DNA from: Olivibacter oleidegradans | GTDB taxonomy: Bacteria > Bacteroidota > Bacteroidia > Sphingobacteriales > Sphingobacteriaceae | Direction of reading: 5' to 3' | Length of the DNA: 64,000 nt | NCBI RefSeq assembly: GCF_042432805.1 | Contig: NZ_JBHLWO010000001.1 | Coordinates: forward strand, 1,054,001-1,118,000 | In this document: positions 35,391-43,967 of the stretch, piece by piece | Layout: each line of letters starts with the position of its first letter | Position numbering within the stretch: the stretch's first letter is position 1 | The notes under the pieces: generated by a model | Databases searched by the model: none | The model's input: only the letters and a program-made list of their open reading frames with translations | What the model was told of the DNA's origin: nothing | Translations under genes and position numbers: made by a program

Positions 35391-37718
35391 ATGAACAAAC
35401 TAATCATACCAAGCATGGCAATTGCGCTGATGATGGCAGTACCATGTACGACACAAGCACAGCGAAAGGTAGATAAGAAACCCACATTGGCGATCAAGCC
35501 GACAGATAAAAGCAAGATGAAGGCTTTTATTGATGAATTGATGGCCAAGATGACCGTTGACGAAAAGATCGGCCAGTTAAATTTGCCCACCGGAGGAGAA
35601 GCAACTACGGGATCAGCTGTAAGTACTGATCTGGAAAGCAAAATCAAAGCTGGTCAAGTGGGAGGTGTATTTAGCTTAACTACGCCTGATCGCGTAAGGA
35701 AAACACAGGAATTGGCTGTCAATCACAGTAGACTGAAGATCCCCTTAATATTCGGACAGGATGTGATACATGGTTATAAAACACTTTTTCCAATCCCCTT
35801 GGGGCTTTCGGCGACTTGGGATTTGGCCTTAATTGAAAAGACAGCACGCATTGCCGCAACGGAAGCGAGCGCCGATGGCTTAAATTGGGCTTATTCCCCG
35901 ATGGTTGATATTTCACGTGATCCGCGGTGGGGGCGTATTTCCGAAGGAAGCGGCGAGGACACGTATCTAGGTTCGCAAATCGCTGCCGCCATGGTGCGTG
36001 GCTTACAGGGCAACGATCTGGCAGCGAATAATACCCTGATGGCCTGTGTAAAACACTTTGCCCTATACGGTGCCGCTGAAGCTGGGCGCGACTATAATAC
36101 AACGGATATGAGTTTGCATCGTATGTATAACGATTATCTTCCACCCTATAAGGCTGCAGTGGACGCAGGGGCGGGCAGCATTATGACGTCTTTTAATGAT
36201 ATCAACGGCGTACCTGCTACCGCTAACCACTGGTTATTAACCGATGTGCTACGGAAACAATGGGGATTTAAAGGGATGGTCGCTACCGACTACACTGCGA
36301 TCAATGAATTGATTGATCATGGTTTGGGCGATCTGCAACAGGTTTCCGCTTTATCCCTTAAGGCCGGTGTTGATATGGATATGGTAGGAGAAGGCTTCCT
36401 AACAACCTTGAAGAAGTCGTTACAAGAAGGAAAAGTCAGCGAGGCCGATATTGATCGTGCTTGTAGAAATGTATTGGAAGCCAAGTATAAACTAGGGCTT
36501 TTTGATGATCCGTATAAATATTGCAGTGAGGAACGTGCAAAGAAAGAGATCCTAGCAAAGGAACATTTAGATTTTGCACGTGAAGTAGCGGCACAATCTT
36601 TTGTGTTGTTAAAAAACGAAAATAATGTCTTGCCATTGAAAAAATCCGGGACTGTAGCTTTAATCGGTCCACTGGCCAATACCGGAAGCAATATGCCCGG
36701 AACGTGGAGCGTCAATGCGGATTTAAAGAATACACAGTCATTACTGGAAGGTATGCAGGAAGTGCTAGGGTCGAACGTGAAAATACTGCATAGCTTGGGA
36801 TCAAACTTATTGGAAGATGCCGCTTATCAAGAACGGGCTACGATGTTCGGTCGGGAAATTCCCCGAGATAATCGCTCGGAAGAAGCTTTGATACAAGAGG
36901 CGGTAAAGACAGCGCAACAGGCGGATGTGGTGGTGGCCGCATTGGGAGAAAGTTCGGAAATGAGCGGAGAAAGTTCGAGTCGTACGGACCTGAATATCCC
37001 TGCCGTGCAACAGCGCTTACTCGCCGCTTTATTGAAAACAGGAAAGCCGGTGGTATTGGTGGTTTTTGCCGGTCGACCGCTTACACTCACTTGGGAGCAG
37101 GCCCATGTACCCGCTATTTTGAATGTATGGTTCGGTGGTACGCAAGCTGCTAAAGCCATTACCGACGTGTTGTTTGGTGATGTCAACCCTTCCGGTAAGA
37201 TCACAGCCACTTTTCCTAAAAATGTAGGACAAATACCAATTTATTATAGCCATAAAAACACCGGTAGACCGCTAGCGGAGGGAAAATGGTTCCAAAAGTT
37301 CCGCTCCAATTACTTAGACGTGGATAATGAACCGCTCTACCCCTTTGGTTACGGTTTAAGTTATACCTCATTTGCTTATAGCGATATCAAATTAAGCAAG
37401 AACGCGTTCAGTGCGGGAGATTCTTTAGCGGTATCGGTTACGGTGACCAATACAGGGAAGATGGCCGGTAAAGAAGTGGTGCAATTATATACGCAGGACT
37501 TGGTTGGCAGTATAACCCGTCCGGTTAAAGAACTTAAAGCGTTTCAAAAAATTGAACTAAAGGCAGGCGAGAGCAAACAGGTGGTTTTCCATCTTTCTGC
37601 AGAAGATCTGAAGTTTTATAATGCCGACTTGCAGTATGTAGCAGAACCGGGTGATTTCAAAGCTTTTGTGGGAGGCAATTCGCGCGATGTGAAAGAGGCT
37701 CAGTTTAAGTTGCAGTAA
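35391..37718 (+). CDS. bglX: GH3 beta-glucosidase (BglX type)
   Basis: 775-aa periplasmic enzyme. Signal peptide to TQAQ (residue 24), GH3 N-terminal barrel with KHF (221-223) and the nucleophile Asp300 in GMVATDY, the C-terminal alpha/beta sandwich with the acid/base region GESSEMSGESSSR, and a fibronectin-III-like domain to the end. It would release glucose from oligosaccharides produced by the GH144-like enzyme. In Bacteroides thetaiotaomicron a GH3 enzyme acting on beta-1,2-glucooligosaccharides is known. It is the last gene of the locus in this orientation. Confidence 0.9.
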   Translation: MNKLIIPSMAIALMMAVPCTTQAQRKVDKKPTLAIKPTDKSKMKAFIDELMAKMTVDEKIGQLNLPTGGEATTGSAVSTDLESKIKAGQVGGVFSLTTPDRVRKTQELAVNHSRLKIPLIFGQDVIHGYKTLFPIPLGLSATWDLALIEKTARIAATEASADGLNWAYSPMVDISRDPRWGRISEGSGEDTYLGSQIAAAMVRGLQGNDLAANNTLMACVKHFALYGAAEAGRDYNTTDMSLHRMYNDYLPPYKAAVDAGAGSIMTSFNDINGVPATANHWLLTDVLRKQWGFKGMVATDYTAINELIDHGLGDLQQVSALSLKAGVDMDMVGEGFLTTLKKSLQEGKVSEADIDRACRNVLEAKYKLGLFDDPYKYCSEERAKKEILAKEHLDFAREVAAQSFVLLKNENNVLPLKKSGTVALIGPLANTGSNMPGTWSVNADLKNTQSLLEGMQEVLGSNVKILHSLGSNLLEDAAYQERATMFGREIPRDNRSEEALIQEAVKTAQQADVVVAALGESSEMSGESSSRTDLNIPAVQQRLLAALLKTGKPVVLVVFAGRPLTLTWEQAHVPAILNVWFGGTQAAKAITDVLFGDVNPSGKITATFPKNVGQIPIYYSHKNTGRPLAEGKWFQKFRSNYLDVDNEPLYPFGYGLSYTSFAYSDIKLSKNAFSAGDSLAVSVTVTNTGKMAGKEVVQLYTQDLVGSITRPVKELKAFQKIELKAGESKQVVFHLSAEDLKFYNADLQYVAEPGDFKAFVGGNSRDVKEAQFKLQ

Positions 37719-37734
37719 AGTCAGTTTATTATTA

Positions 37735-37783
37735 GCTAATTAGCCAATGTGATCATTAGCCGATTAGCTAATACTATCGATTA
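37735..37783 (+). repeat. 8-bp degenerate tandem array
   Basis: Units GCTAATTA, GCCAATGT, GATCATTA, GCCGATTA and GCTAATAC follow in an 8-base register, with a 9-base last copy. It begins 17 bp after the GH3 stop codon. The period differs from the 7-bp arrays elsewhere. Confidence 0.65.
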
Positions 37784-38036
37784 GGTATGCTGGCGAGCGA
37801 ATTGATCGCACGAACTTAGCATTACCTGGCTCATGCAAAGTTACTGCTACTTGCAATCGTCGTATATATAGCATTGATAATTCATCCTTCATAATTCCTG
37901 CCTACCGGCAGGTAGGCATCACTACAAAACACCGTTCATCACCAACAAACTACAACTTATAAGACCTGTAGCTTTTTCAAATCCTATTCCGTTATGTAGG
38001 TTGTGTAATGAAAGATAAACTAAACAAAAAAGGAAT
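37784..38036. other. Intergenic region before the DUF4397 lipoprotein
   Basis: Contains the palindromic CCTGCCTACC element (37897-37918) and otherwise no gene, terminator with a T-run or promoter that I can defend. Confidence 0.45.
37897..37918. repeat. REP-like palindrome, copy 1
   Basis: GCCTACC (37900-37906) and GGTAGGC (37911-37917) pair around GGCA. An overlapping CCTGCC/GGCAGG pair gives an alternative fold. It shares the core CCTGCCTACC with the copies at 45081 and 47987. Confidence 0.65.
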
Positions 38037-38753
38037 ATGAAAACGAAAAATTACTTTGTCCTCTTGATGATGTTGTTTGTGGGAGGATTAACTTTTAGCG
38101 CATGTAATGACGATGATGATTATGTTTACATCCCAACCGCCTACGTGAATTATGTGAATGCCTATGCTGGAGTAGATCGTTTGGATATTGTCTTGGATAA
38201 CAATTTGGTAAACAATAGCTTTGTTCCTTATGGGAAGTACATTCCATATGGATTAGGGAGAACGATTCCAGGAACGAGAAAGTTTAGAGCAATAGTAACA
38301 GGGACAAATGATGTACTGGTAGATTCTACTATAAACGTAAGAGACAGTGCTACTTACACGTCTGTTATTTACGGCTATCAAGATACCGTATCAAGTATCT
38401 TTGTAGAAGACAGAGATGCAACTAATTTCGATGCGAGTAAAGCATATATCCGATTCTTCAATTTATCAGAAAACACACCATCCGTAAAGGTTAATTTGAT
38501 TCAAAACGGCACCCCTACTAATGTATTTAATGACCGTCCGGTTGATAATCAGACCTCCGCTACAGCCAATGCCGGATTCATTGCAACCAATCAGGGTTCA
38601 TATACAATTCAAGTAACGGATATGAATGGCACGCAATTAGCCCTACGAGATGAAGCTGCAACATTAAGCGCTGGTCGATATTATACAATATTAACAAGAG
38701 GAATCAACGGAAATGCACAAAAGCCAATGGTAGTTGGGATATTCCAACATTAA
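38037..38753 (+). CDS. DUF4397 domain-containing lipoprotein
   Basis: 238-aa exported lipoprotein: lipobox LTFSAC (Cys23), an acidic linker (NDDDD), and a DUF4397 Ig-like beta region (AYVNYVNAYAGVDRLDIVLD, ATYTSVIYGYQD, KAYIRFFNLSENTPSVKVNL). The domain is widespread in Bacteroidota surface or periplasmic lipoproteins, without a known ligand. It lies downstream of the carbohydrate locus, but a 318-bp gap suggests its own transcript. It ends 3 bp from the antisense small gene at 38757. Confidence 0.85.
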   Translation: MKTKNYFVLLMMLFVGGLTFSACNDDDDYVYIPTAYVNYVNAYAGVDRLDIVLDNNLVNNSFVPYGKYIPYGLGRTIPGTRKFRAIVTGTNDVLVDSTINVRDSATYTSVIYGYQDTVSSIFVEDRDATNFDASKAYIRFFNLSENTPSVKVNLIQNGTPTNVFNDRPVDNQTSATANAGFIATNQGSYTIQVTDMNGTQLALRDEAATLSAGRYYTILTRGINGNAQKPMVVGIFQH

Positions 38754-38756
38754 TGG

Positions 38757-38909
38757 TTAATGAAACAAAGCATACAACCATTCGCCGAGCAAATAACCAA
38801 AGCGAAGCGATAGGGCAATGATTAATAAAATAAAAGCCAATCCAAATGCATATTTGTAGATTGGCTTTTTTAGTTCTTCTTTTAATCTGTCTGTGAATTG
38901 ATTGGCCAT
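38757..38909 (-). CDS. Small membrane protein (50 aa), missed by length-based calling
   Basis: Translating the minus strand from ATG at 38909 gives a 50-residue protein: a charged start (MANQFTDRLKEELKK), one strong hydrophobic helix (AFGLAFILLIIALSL) and a short amphipathic tail ending EWLYALFH. It lies 18 bp after the doxX stop on the same strand, so it is probably co-transcribed. I do not recognise a named family. A terminator-like hairpin lies inside the coding region, which makes the locus dual-use or casts some doubt on the gene. Confidence 0.62.
   Translation of the reverse strand: MANQFTDRLKEELKKPIYKYAFGLAFILLIIALSLRFGYLLGEWLYALFH
38832..38871 (+). terminator. Terminator-like hairpin for the DUF4397 gene, inside an antisense gene
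   Basis: AAAAGCCAATC (38832-38842) pairs with GATTGGCTTTT (38859-38869), with an inner CAAAT/ATTTG stem and six T at the end. It lies 79 bp after the DUF4397 stop and within the minus-strand small gene. Confidence 0.65.
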
Positions 38910-38927
38910 CGCCGCTCTCCCATAATC

Positions 38928-39332
38928 TTAACGTTTATCCACACTATATTTTCCGGGTCCTACTAAGGCCAAACCTATAAAGACAAATAAGAGCTCTATT
39001 GGATGCCCGGCCGACATAAAGCCTTCGGTCTTGTAATGATGCAGCGCAGCCACCAGCATGACGAAAGCCAGTAACAAAGCAGCTGGTCTAAAAGCTAGAC
39101 CTATGATTAATAGAAAACCGCCTAAGGTTTCCGTAACCGCTGCAAGAAAACCCCAAAACATATAACCAAAAGTAATGCCAACATGGTTCATCGAAGTGCC
39201 TACACCCCTCCACATTTCGGGGCCACCCATAATTTTTGGATATCCATAGGTAATAAACATGGCGCCTAGCGCCAAGCGGATAATCAATAATCCCGTGTTT
39301 TTGTAATTTCCAAGAGTCGAAAGTATTGCCAT
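38928..39332 (-). CDS. DoxX family membrane protein
   Basis: 134-aa protein with four transmembrane helices and the DoxX/DoxD signature LIIRLALGAMFITYGYPKIMGG, AVTETLGGFLLIIGLAFRPAALLLA and the C-terminal HPIELLFVFIGLALVGPGKYSVD. Members are quinol-oxidase-related or of unknown function. The frame opens at an ATG at 39359, but bases 39344-39364 belong to an AAAATTC heptad array, so the ATG at 39332 (MAILSTLG) is the better start. The 50-aa gene follows on the same strand. Confidence 0.82.
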   Translation of the reverse strand: MAILSTLGNYKNTGLLIIRLALGAMFITYGYPKIMGGPEMWRGVGTSMNHVGITFGYMFWGFLAAVTETLGGFLLIIGLAFRPAALLLAFVMLVAALHHYKTEGFMSAGHPIELLFVFIGLALVGPGKYSVDKR

Positions 39333-39343
39333 TTTTTTAAGTA

Positions 39344-39461
39344 AAAATTTAAAATTCAAAATTCAAAAAGCTGGCAACTCGCAACTAGCAACTATACCTC
39401 CAAGCCTTACACCTTATCCCCTTACACCTATTGCCTATTGCCTACTGCCTATAGCCTACTG
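39344..39461 (+). repeat. Large 7-bp degenerate tandem array, three word families
   Basis: Runs from just upstream of the doxX start to the ldcA stop. Families in order: AAAATTC-type (39344-39371), GCAACTA-type (39374-39394) and CCTTACA/CCTATTG/CCTACTG-type (39405-39461), about 14 units with only a few register slips. The last unit (39455-39461) supplies the TAG stop codon of ldcA. Confidence 0.8.
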
Positions 39462-40364
39462 CTCATCTATATAAGCCAAACATACATGGTGCTCATTGAC
39501 ACTTAAACTAGCTTGCGCACCAAAAATTAAGGTGTAGTTATTATCAATGTGTCCTGCCGGAAAGTCAAAGGCAACCGGATAACCGTATTCGCCTACGATT
39601 TCCAAAATCAGCTCTTCTAGCGTGATTCCAAAGGGTACTTTATTATCTTTTAAGTTGGTGAAGCCACCTACCAAAAGACCTTTCAAATTTTTTAGTTTTC
39701 CTGCTCGTTTCAAAGTCCACAACATTCGGTCGATGGAATAATAGAACTCTCCCACATCTTCAATAAACAAAATTTTTCCATCATAGTCCATGTCGGAAAC
39801 CGAGCCCAGTACGTTAACCAGTAGAGCCAAGTTACCTCCAATCACGACGCCTTCACCTTCACCCGGGATATTCGTATGTTCACTTTGATATTCGTATGAC
39901 GGCATTTCACCAAAAAGCGTATCCTTTAAGCTGAGCAATGATTCCTTGGTAGCATCAGGAATGGTAATAGGCATTTGCCCATGTATGGTTGGGATTCCAA
40001 AATTTCTGTGAATATGGCTATGAATAACAGTCACATCACTGAATCCGATAATCCATTTGGGCTTTGCAACAAAATGTGAGAAATTCACTAAATCAATCAT
40101 CCGCACACAGCCATAGCCACCTCTCGCTGCAAAGACAGCTTTTATTTCGTCGTTATCGAGCATGGATTGGAAGTCCTGTGCCCGCAGTTCATCGCTGCCC
40201 GCATACTGCCGGTAGCTGCTGTGAACGGTTTTACCGACCACAACGTCAAGATCCCACGATTTTAAGAGCGCTATAGCGTCTTCCAAATCATTATCTACCT
40301 TCCATGCCGGGCATACAATACCCACCTTGTCACCTTTTTTTAAATAAGGAGGTGTTTTCTTCAT
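39456..40364 (-). CDS. ldcA: Muramoyltetrapeptide LD-carboxypeptidase (S66 family)
   Basis: 302-aa cytosolic peptidase of murein recycling, removing the terminal D-Ala from L,D-linked tetrapeptides. The opening KKGDKVGIVCPAWK, the RGGYGCVRMIDLV segment and the nucleophile Ser109 in IIGFSDVT are family hallmarks; the C-terminal half has the catalytic Glu/His region (FIEDVGEFYYSIDRML, FPAGHIDNN). It is full length. The final Gln-stop codons coincide with a unit of the 7-bp array that fills the gap to doxX. Confidence 0.92.
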   Translation of the reverse strand: MKKTPPYLKKGDKVGIVCPAWKVDNDLEDAIALLKSWDLDVVVGKTVHSSYRQYAGSDELRAQDFQSMLDNDEIKAVFAARGGYGCVRMIDLVNFSHFVAKPKWIIGFSDVTVIHSHIHRNFGIPTIHGQMPITIPDATKESLLSLKDTLFGEMPSYEYQSEHTNIPGEGEGVVIGGNLALLVNVLGSVSDMDYDGKILFIEDVGEFYYSIDRMLWTLKRAGKLKNLKGLLVGGFTNLKDNKVPFGITLEELILEIVGEYGYPVAFDFPAGHIDNNYTLIFGAQASLSVNEHHVCLAYIDEQ

Positions 40365-40393
40365 ATCTGTTTATTATGAAGTGCAAATTGATG

Positions 40394-40401
40394 TATCTTT
40401 G
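40394..40401 (+). promoter_or_regulatory. -7 element upstream of metG
   Basis: TATCTTTG followed by CC, a canonical start-site context; the 5' leader of about 115 bases contains the 7-bp array. The -33 half is weak. Confidence 0.5.
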
Positions 40402-40437
40402 CCGAATTAACAAATCATTTTTGAAAAAAGCGCTCGC

Positions 40438-40517
40438 GTTATAAGTGATAAGTTGTAAGTAATAAGTACTATCTACTGCTTAAAACGTACAACTTAACAC
40501 GTACAACTTGTTACAAC
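40438..40517 (+). repeat. 7-bp degenerate inverted tandem array in the metG leader
   Basis: Left arm: five heptads from 40438 to 40472 of the form GTNNTAA (GTTATAA, GTGATAA, GTAATAA). Right arm from 40473: heptads ending AAC (GTACAAC, TTAACAC, TTACAAC), the same word on the other strand, with one 3-base slip at 40108-equivalent position 40508-40510. The array ends 3 bases before the metG ATG. Confidence 0.8.
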
Positions 40518-40520
40518 AAA

Positions 40521-42587
40521 ATGAAAGATTTTAAACGTTATACCATCACTTCTGCCCTGCCGTATGCCAATGGGCCTTTACATATCGGTCACCTCGCCGG
40601 AGCCTATATTCCTGCCGATATCTTCGTGCGCTTTTTGCGGATGAACAACAAAGAGGTGGCTTTTGTCTGTGGTTCGGATGAGCATGGGGCTGCAATTACT
40701 ATAAAAGCCAAAAAAGAAGGGATTACGCCTCAAGAAATAATCGACAAGTATAATGCACAGATAAAAGAGAGTTTTGAACAGTTCGGCATTTCTTTCGATA
40801 TCTATCATCGTACCTCTTCCAAAATTCATCACGAGCTTTCGCAAGAATTCTTCCTCAACCTCTATGATAAAGGGGAGTTTGTGGAGAAATACTCAGAGCA
40901 GTATTACGACGAAGAATATCATCAATTTTTGGCCGATCGCTACATTGTAGGGACCTGTCCGAATTGCCATAACGAAGGAGCTTATGGTGACCAATGCGAA
41001 AAATGCGGAACCTCCTTGAGCCCAACGGATTTAATCAATCCAAAATCGACCTTAAGTGGTAAAACACCTGTACTTCGTGAAACCAAACACTGGTATTTGC
41101 CTTTAGATAAATATCAAGCTTGGCTGGAAAAATGGTTATTGGAAGGTAAAAAGGATATTTTAAAATCAAATGTATATGGTCAATGCAGCTCTTGGTTAAA
41201 ATCCGGTCTGCAAGCACGATCCATGACCCGTGATTTGGATTGGGGAGTGGATGTTCCTTTAGAAGAAGCAAAGGGAAAAAAGTTATACGTTTGGTTAGAT
41301 GCGCCTATAGGCTATATATCAGCTACGAAGCAATGGGCCTTAGATACCGGGAAAGACTGGGAAAAATACTGGAAGAAGCAGGAAAATCCAGCGGATGACG
41401 CCTGCTTGATACATTTTATTGGGAAGGATAATATTGTCTTCCACTGCATTATATTTCCTTCTATTTTGCATGCACATGGTGAATATGTTTTGCCGGAAAA
41501 TATTCCTGCAAACGAATTTTTGAATTTAGAAGGAGATAAGTTGTCAACTTCTAGAAACCATGCGGTATGGTTGCACGAGTACTTGGCTGATTTTCCGGGT
41601 AAGCAAGACGAGCTACGTTATGTTTTGACCTCTATTTTGCCGGAAACATCGGATAGTGAGTTTACCTGGAAGGATTTTCAAGCACGTGTGAATAATGAAT
41701 TAGTAGCCATATTCGGTAATTTTATCAACCGTGTACTGGTCTTATCTCATAAATACTTTGATGGTAAAGTGAAGGCTGGGGGCGAGCTTAGCGATAAAGA
41801 TAAATTAGTGCTCTCCGAGTTGGAGCGTTATCCTAAAACCATTAGTTCTTCGCTAAGTCAATATCGGTTTCGAGAAGCCCTGGCGCATTTTATGAATGTG
41901 GCGCGTTTAGGGAATAAATATTTAGCCGATGAGGAGCCTTGGAAATTAATCAAGACGGATGAAGACCGCGTGAAAACAGTGCTTAATATCGGTTTGCAGA
42001 TTGCCGCTAATTTGGCGGTATTGGCGCAGCCTTTTTTACCGCATACGGCAGAAAAGCTATTCCAGATGTTAAATTTTCAGGATCGGGATTGGACGGCTGC
42101 CGGTAATCCTAATTTGTTGGAAAACGATCATCAATTGGGCGAGGTACAATTGCTTTTTGAAAAAATAGCGGACGAACAAATCGATGCGCAGCTAGCCAAA
42201 TTAGCACAGGCTAAGGTCGACAACGCAAAAACGCAAACAAGCACCGCGGAGCCGGCGAAGGCGAACATTGCCTTTGATCAATTTACACTCCTCGACATTC
42301 GCGTCGGCAAAATCTTAACAGCCGAAAAGGTGGCGAAGACAAAGAAGTTGCTGAAGTTGACAATTGATACAGGAATTGATCAACGCACGGTAGTATCAGG
42401 CATTGCGGAATTCTTTAATCCTGAAGATATTATTGGAAGACAAGTTTCTATATTAGTCAATTTAGAACCGCGGGAAATCAAAGGCATTCTCTCACAAGGG
42501 ATGATCTTGATGGCCGAGGATGCCGATGGACGCCTTGATTTCGTGGCGCCGCAATCAAATATCCAACCAGGAAGCGTTGTTAGGTAG
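40521..42587 (+). CDS. metG: Methionyl-tRNA synthetase
   Basis: 688-aa class I synthetase charging tRNA-Met. HIGH motif at residues 21-24, zinc knuckle Cys146/149/159/162, and the KMSKS-equivalent KLSTS at 340-344. The C-terminal 100 residues (from about 585, FDQFTLLDIRVGKIL) form the EMAP/Trbp111-like tRNA-binding dimerisation domain. A low-complexity Ala/Lys linker precedes it. It diverges from ldcA, with a 7-bp array in the leader, and converges on thrC with another array between the stops. Confidence 0.97.
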   Translation: MKDFKRYTITSALPYANGPLHIGHLAGAYIPADIFVRFLRMNNKEVAFVCGSDEHGAAITIKAKKEGITPQEIIDKYNAQIKESFEQFGISFDIYHRTSSKIHHELSQEFFLNLYDKGEFVEKYSEQYYDEEYHQFLADRYIVGTCPNCHNEGAYGDQCEKCGTSLSPTDLINPKSTLSGKTPVLRETKHWYLPLDKYQAWLEKWLLEGKKDILKSNVYGQCSSWLKSGLQARSMTRDLDWGVDVPLEEAKGKKLYVWLDAPIGYISATKQWALDTGKDWEKYWKKQENPADDACLIHFIGKDNIVFHCIIFPSILHAHGEYVLPENIPANEFLNLEGDKLSTSRNHAVWLHEYLADFPGKQDELRYVLTSILPETSDSEFTWKDFQARVNNELVAIFGNFINRVLVLSHKYFDGKVKAGGELSDKDKLVLSELERYPKTISSSLSQYRFREALAHFMNVARLGNKYLADEEPWKLIKTDEDRVKTVLNIGLQIAANLAVLAQPFLPHTAEKLFQMLNFQDRDWTAAGNPNLLENDHQLGEVQLLFEKIADEQIDAQLAKLAQAKVDNAKTQTSTAEPAKANIAFDQFTLLDIRVGKILTAEKVAKTKKLLKLTIDTGIDQRTVVSGIAEFFNPEDIIGRQVSILVNLEPREIKGILSQGMILMAEDADGRLDFVAPQSNIQPGSVVR

Positions 42588-42593
42588 TTTTAT

Positions 42594-42656
42594 GTTATAA
42601 GTTATACGTTATAAGGCTAACCCTAAACTTACAACGTATAACTTATCACTTATAAC
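42594..42656. repeat. 7-bp inverted tandem array between metG and thrC
   Basis: Three heptads (GTTATAA, GTTATAC, GTTATAA; 42594-42614), a 14-base centre, and four heptads of the opposite strand (TTACAAC, GTATAAC, TTATCAC, TTATAAC; 42629-42656), all in register. The arms can form a long imperfect hairpin. The last unit contains the thrC stop codon. It occupies the place of a bidirectional terminator. Confidence 0.82.
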
Positions 42657-43963
42657 TCTTCCTGCAGCCACTGCTTAAAAGCTTCGTAATCAGCTCCAAG
42701 TTCCTCTTTTTGGCTGGGTTTACTTTCCAATTCTTTTACTTGTTCAGGTATGAAGATGGCTTTCTGTTTTTCTTCAGAAAATACATCGGGAAACTTGCAT
42801 GGGTGTGCAGTTGATAAAAATATAGTTGTATAGTTTCCACCTTGCTCTTTTTTATAAGCTTGCCCTGCTAAGTAAGCGATGGCGGTGTGTGGGCAGGCAA
42901 GATATTGATAGCTGCTATAAAGCTCGTCAATAGCACTGCGGGTCTCCTCGTCGCTATACGCGTAAGCTGTTACCGTTTCTTTCAATAACGCGCGATCGTC
43001 TTCAAAAAGATCCATAATGCGAACCCAGTTGCTTGGATTGCCTACATCCATTGCGTTAGATAGGGTGGCTATTGAGGGGCGCGGTTCATAGTAGCCGTCT
43101 GATAGGAAACGTGGAACCGTATCATTCACGTTAGTAGCAGCTAAAAACTGCCTAACAGGTAAACCCATTTTATAGGCTAATAAGCCAGCGCCAATATTAC
43201 CGAAGTTTCCGCTGGGAACAGAAAAAACGATATCAGTTATTCCTTTTCTCTTCATTTGCGCATAGGCATTGAAGTAATAAAAGGTCTGTGGAATCAAACG
43301 GGCTATATTAATCGAGTTGGCAGATGTTAATCGGAACCGTTGATTAAGTTCAGCATCATTGAACGCCTCTTTTACCAAAGCCTGGCAGTCGTCAAAGGAG
43401 CCATCGACCTCAATGGCTCGAATATTCTGGCCGTTACGGGTCAGCTGTTGCTCTTGAATAGGGCTTACTTTACCCTTAGGATATAAAATGGTTACCCGAG
43501 TGCCTTCTACACCTAGAAAACCTAAAGCCACGGCTCCTCCCGTGTCTCCCGAAGTGGCTACCAATACATCTAAAAGCTTGCTGTTTTCCTCGGTTTTAGA
43601 AAAATAACCCATAACGCGACTCATAAATCGGGCACCGAAATCTTTAAAGGCAAGGGATGGTCCGTGAAAAAGCTCTAGTACTGCCGTACGGTCGTCAAGT
43701 GATACTACAGGTGCTTCAAAATTGATAGCATCATCCACTAATAATCGGAGATCATTGGCCGGAATGCTGTCGCCAATTAAGTGGTGAGCCACTTCAAAAG
43801 CGATATCGGGTAAAGTAAACTGCTCAAGATTATTAATAAAATCCGCAGAAAGCGAAGGGATCTCGGTAGGCATATAAAGCCCCTTATCTGAAGGCAAACT
43901 GTTAAATACGGCTTCTTTAAAAGAAACTCTTAGCTTTTTATTATTAGTACTGTATAGTTTCAT
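42650..43963 (-). CDS. thrC: Threonine synthase
   Basis: 437-aa PLP enzyme converting O-phosphohomoserine to threonine. The PLP lysine is Lys107 in HGPSLAFKDFGARF; ATSGDTGGAVA binds phosphate, and SGNFGNIGAG lies further on. Length and motifs match the longer, fungal/enteric-like class. It is the third gene of thrA-thrB-thrC. The last Leu codon and stop lie inside the 7-bp array shared with metG, and another array separates it from thrB. Confidence 0.96.
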   Translation of the reverse strand: MKLYSTNNKKLRVSFKEAVFNSLPSDKGLYMPTEIPSLSADFINNLEQFTLPDIAFEVAHHLIGDSIPANDLRLLVDDAINFEAPVVSLDDRTAVLELFHGPSLAFKDFGARFMSRVMGYFSKTEENSKLLDVLVATSGDTGGAVALGFLGVEGTRVTILYPKGKVSPIQEQQLTRNGQNIRAIEVDGSFDDCQALVKEAFNDAELNQRFRLTSANSINIARLIPQTFYYFNAYAQMKRKGITDIVFSVPSGNFGNIGAGLLAYKMGLPVRQFLAATNVNDTVPRFLSDGYYEPRPSIATLSNAMDVGNPSNWVRIMDLFEDDRALLKETVTAYAYSDEETRSAIDELYSSYQYLACPHTAIAYLAGQAYKKEQGGNYTTIFLSTAHPCKFPDVFSEEKQKAIFIPEQVKELESKPSQKEELGADYEAFKQWLQEEL

Positions 43964-43967
43964 GATG

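Noticed and set aside
35719..37253. Minus-strand frames of 60-141 codons opposite the GH3 gene
   Set aside because: Several overlapping antisense frames in a GC-richer gene; none shows a domain or signal.
27509..37718. Horizontal acquisition of the carbohydrate locus
   Set aside because: No integrase, transposase, tRNA or direct-repeat boundary is visible and composition does not clearly differ from the neighbourhood by eye.
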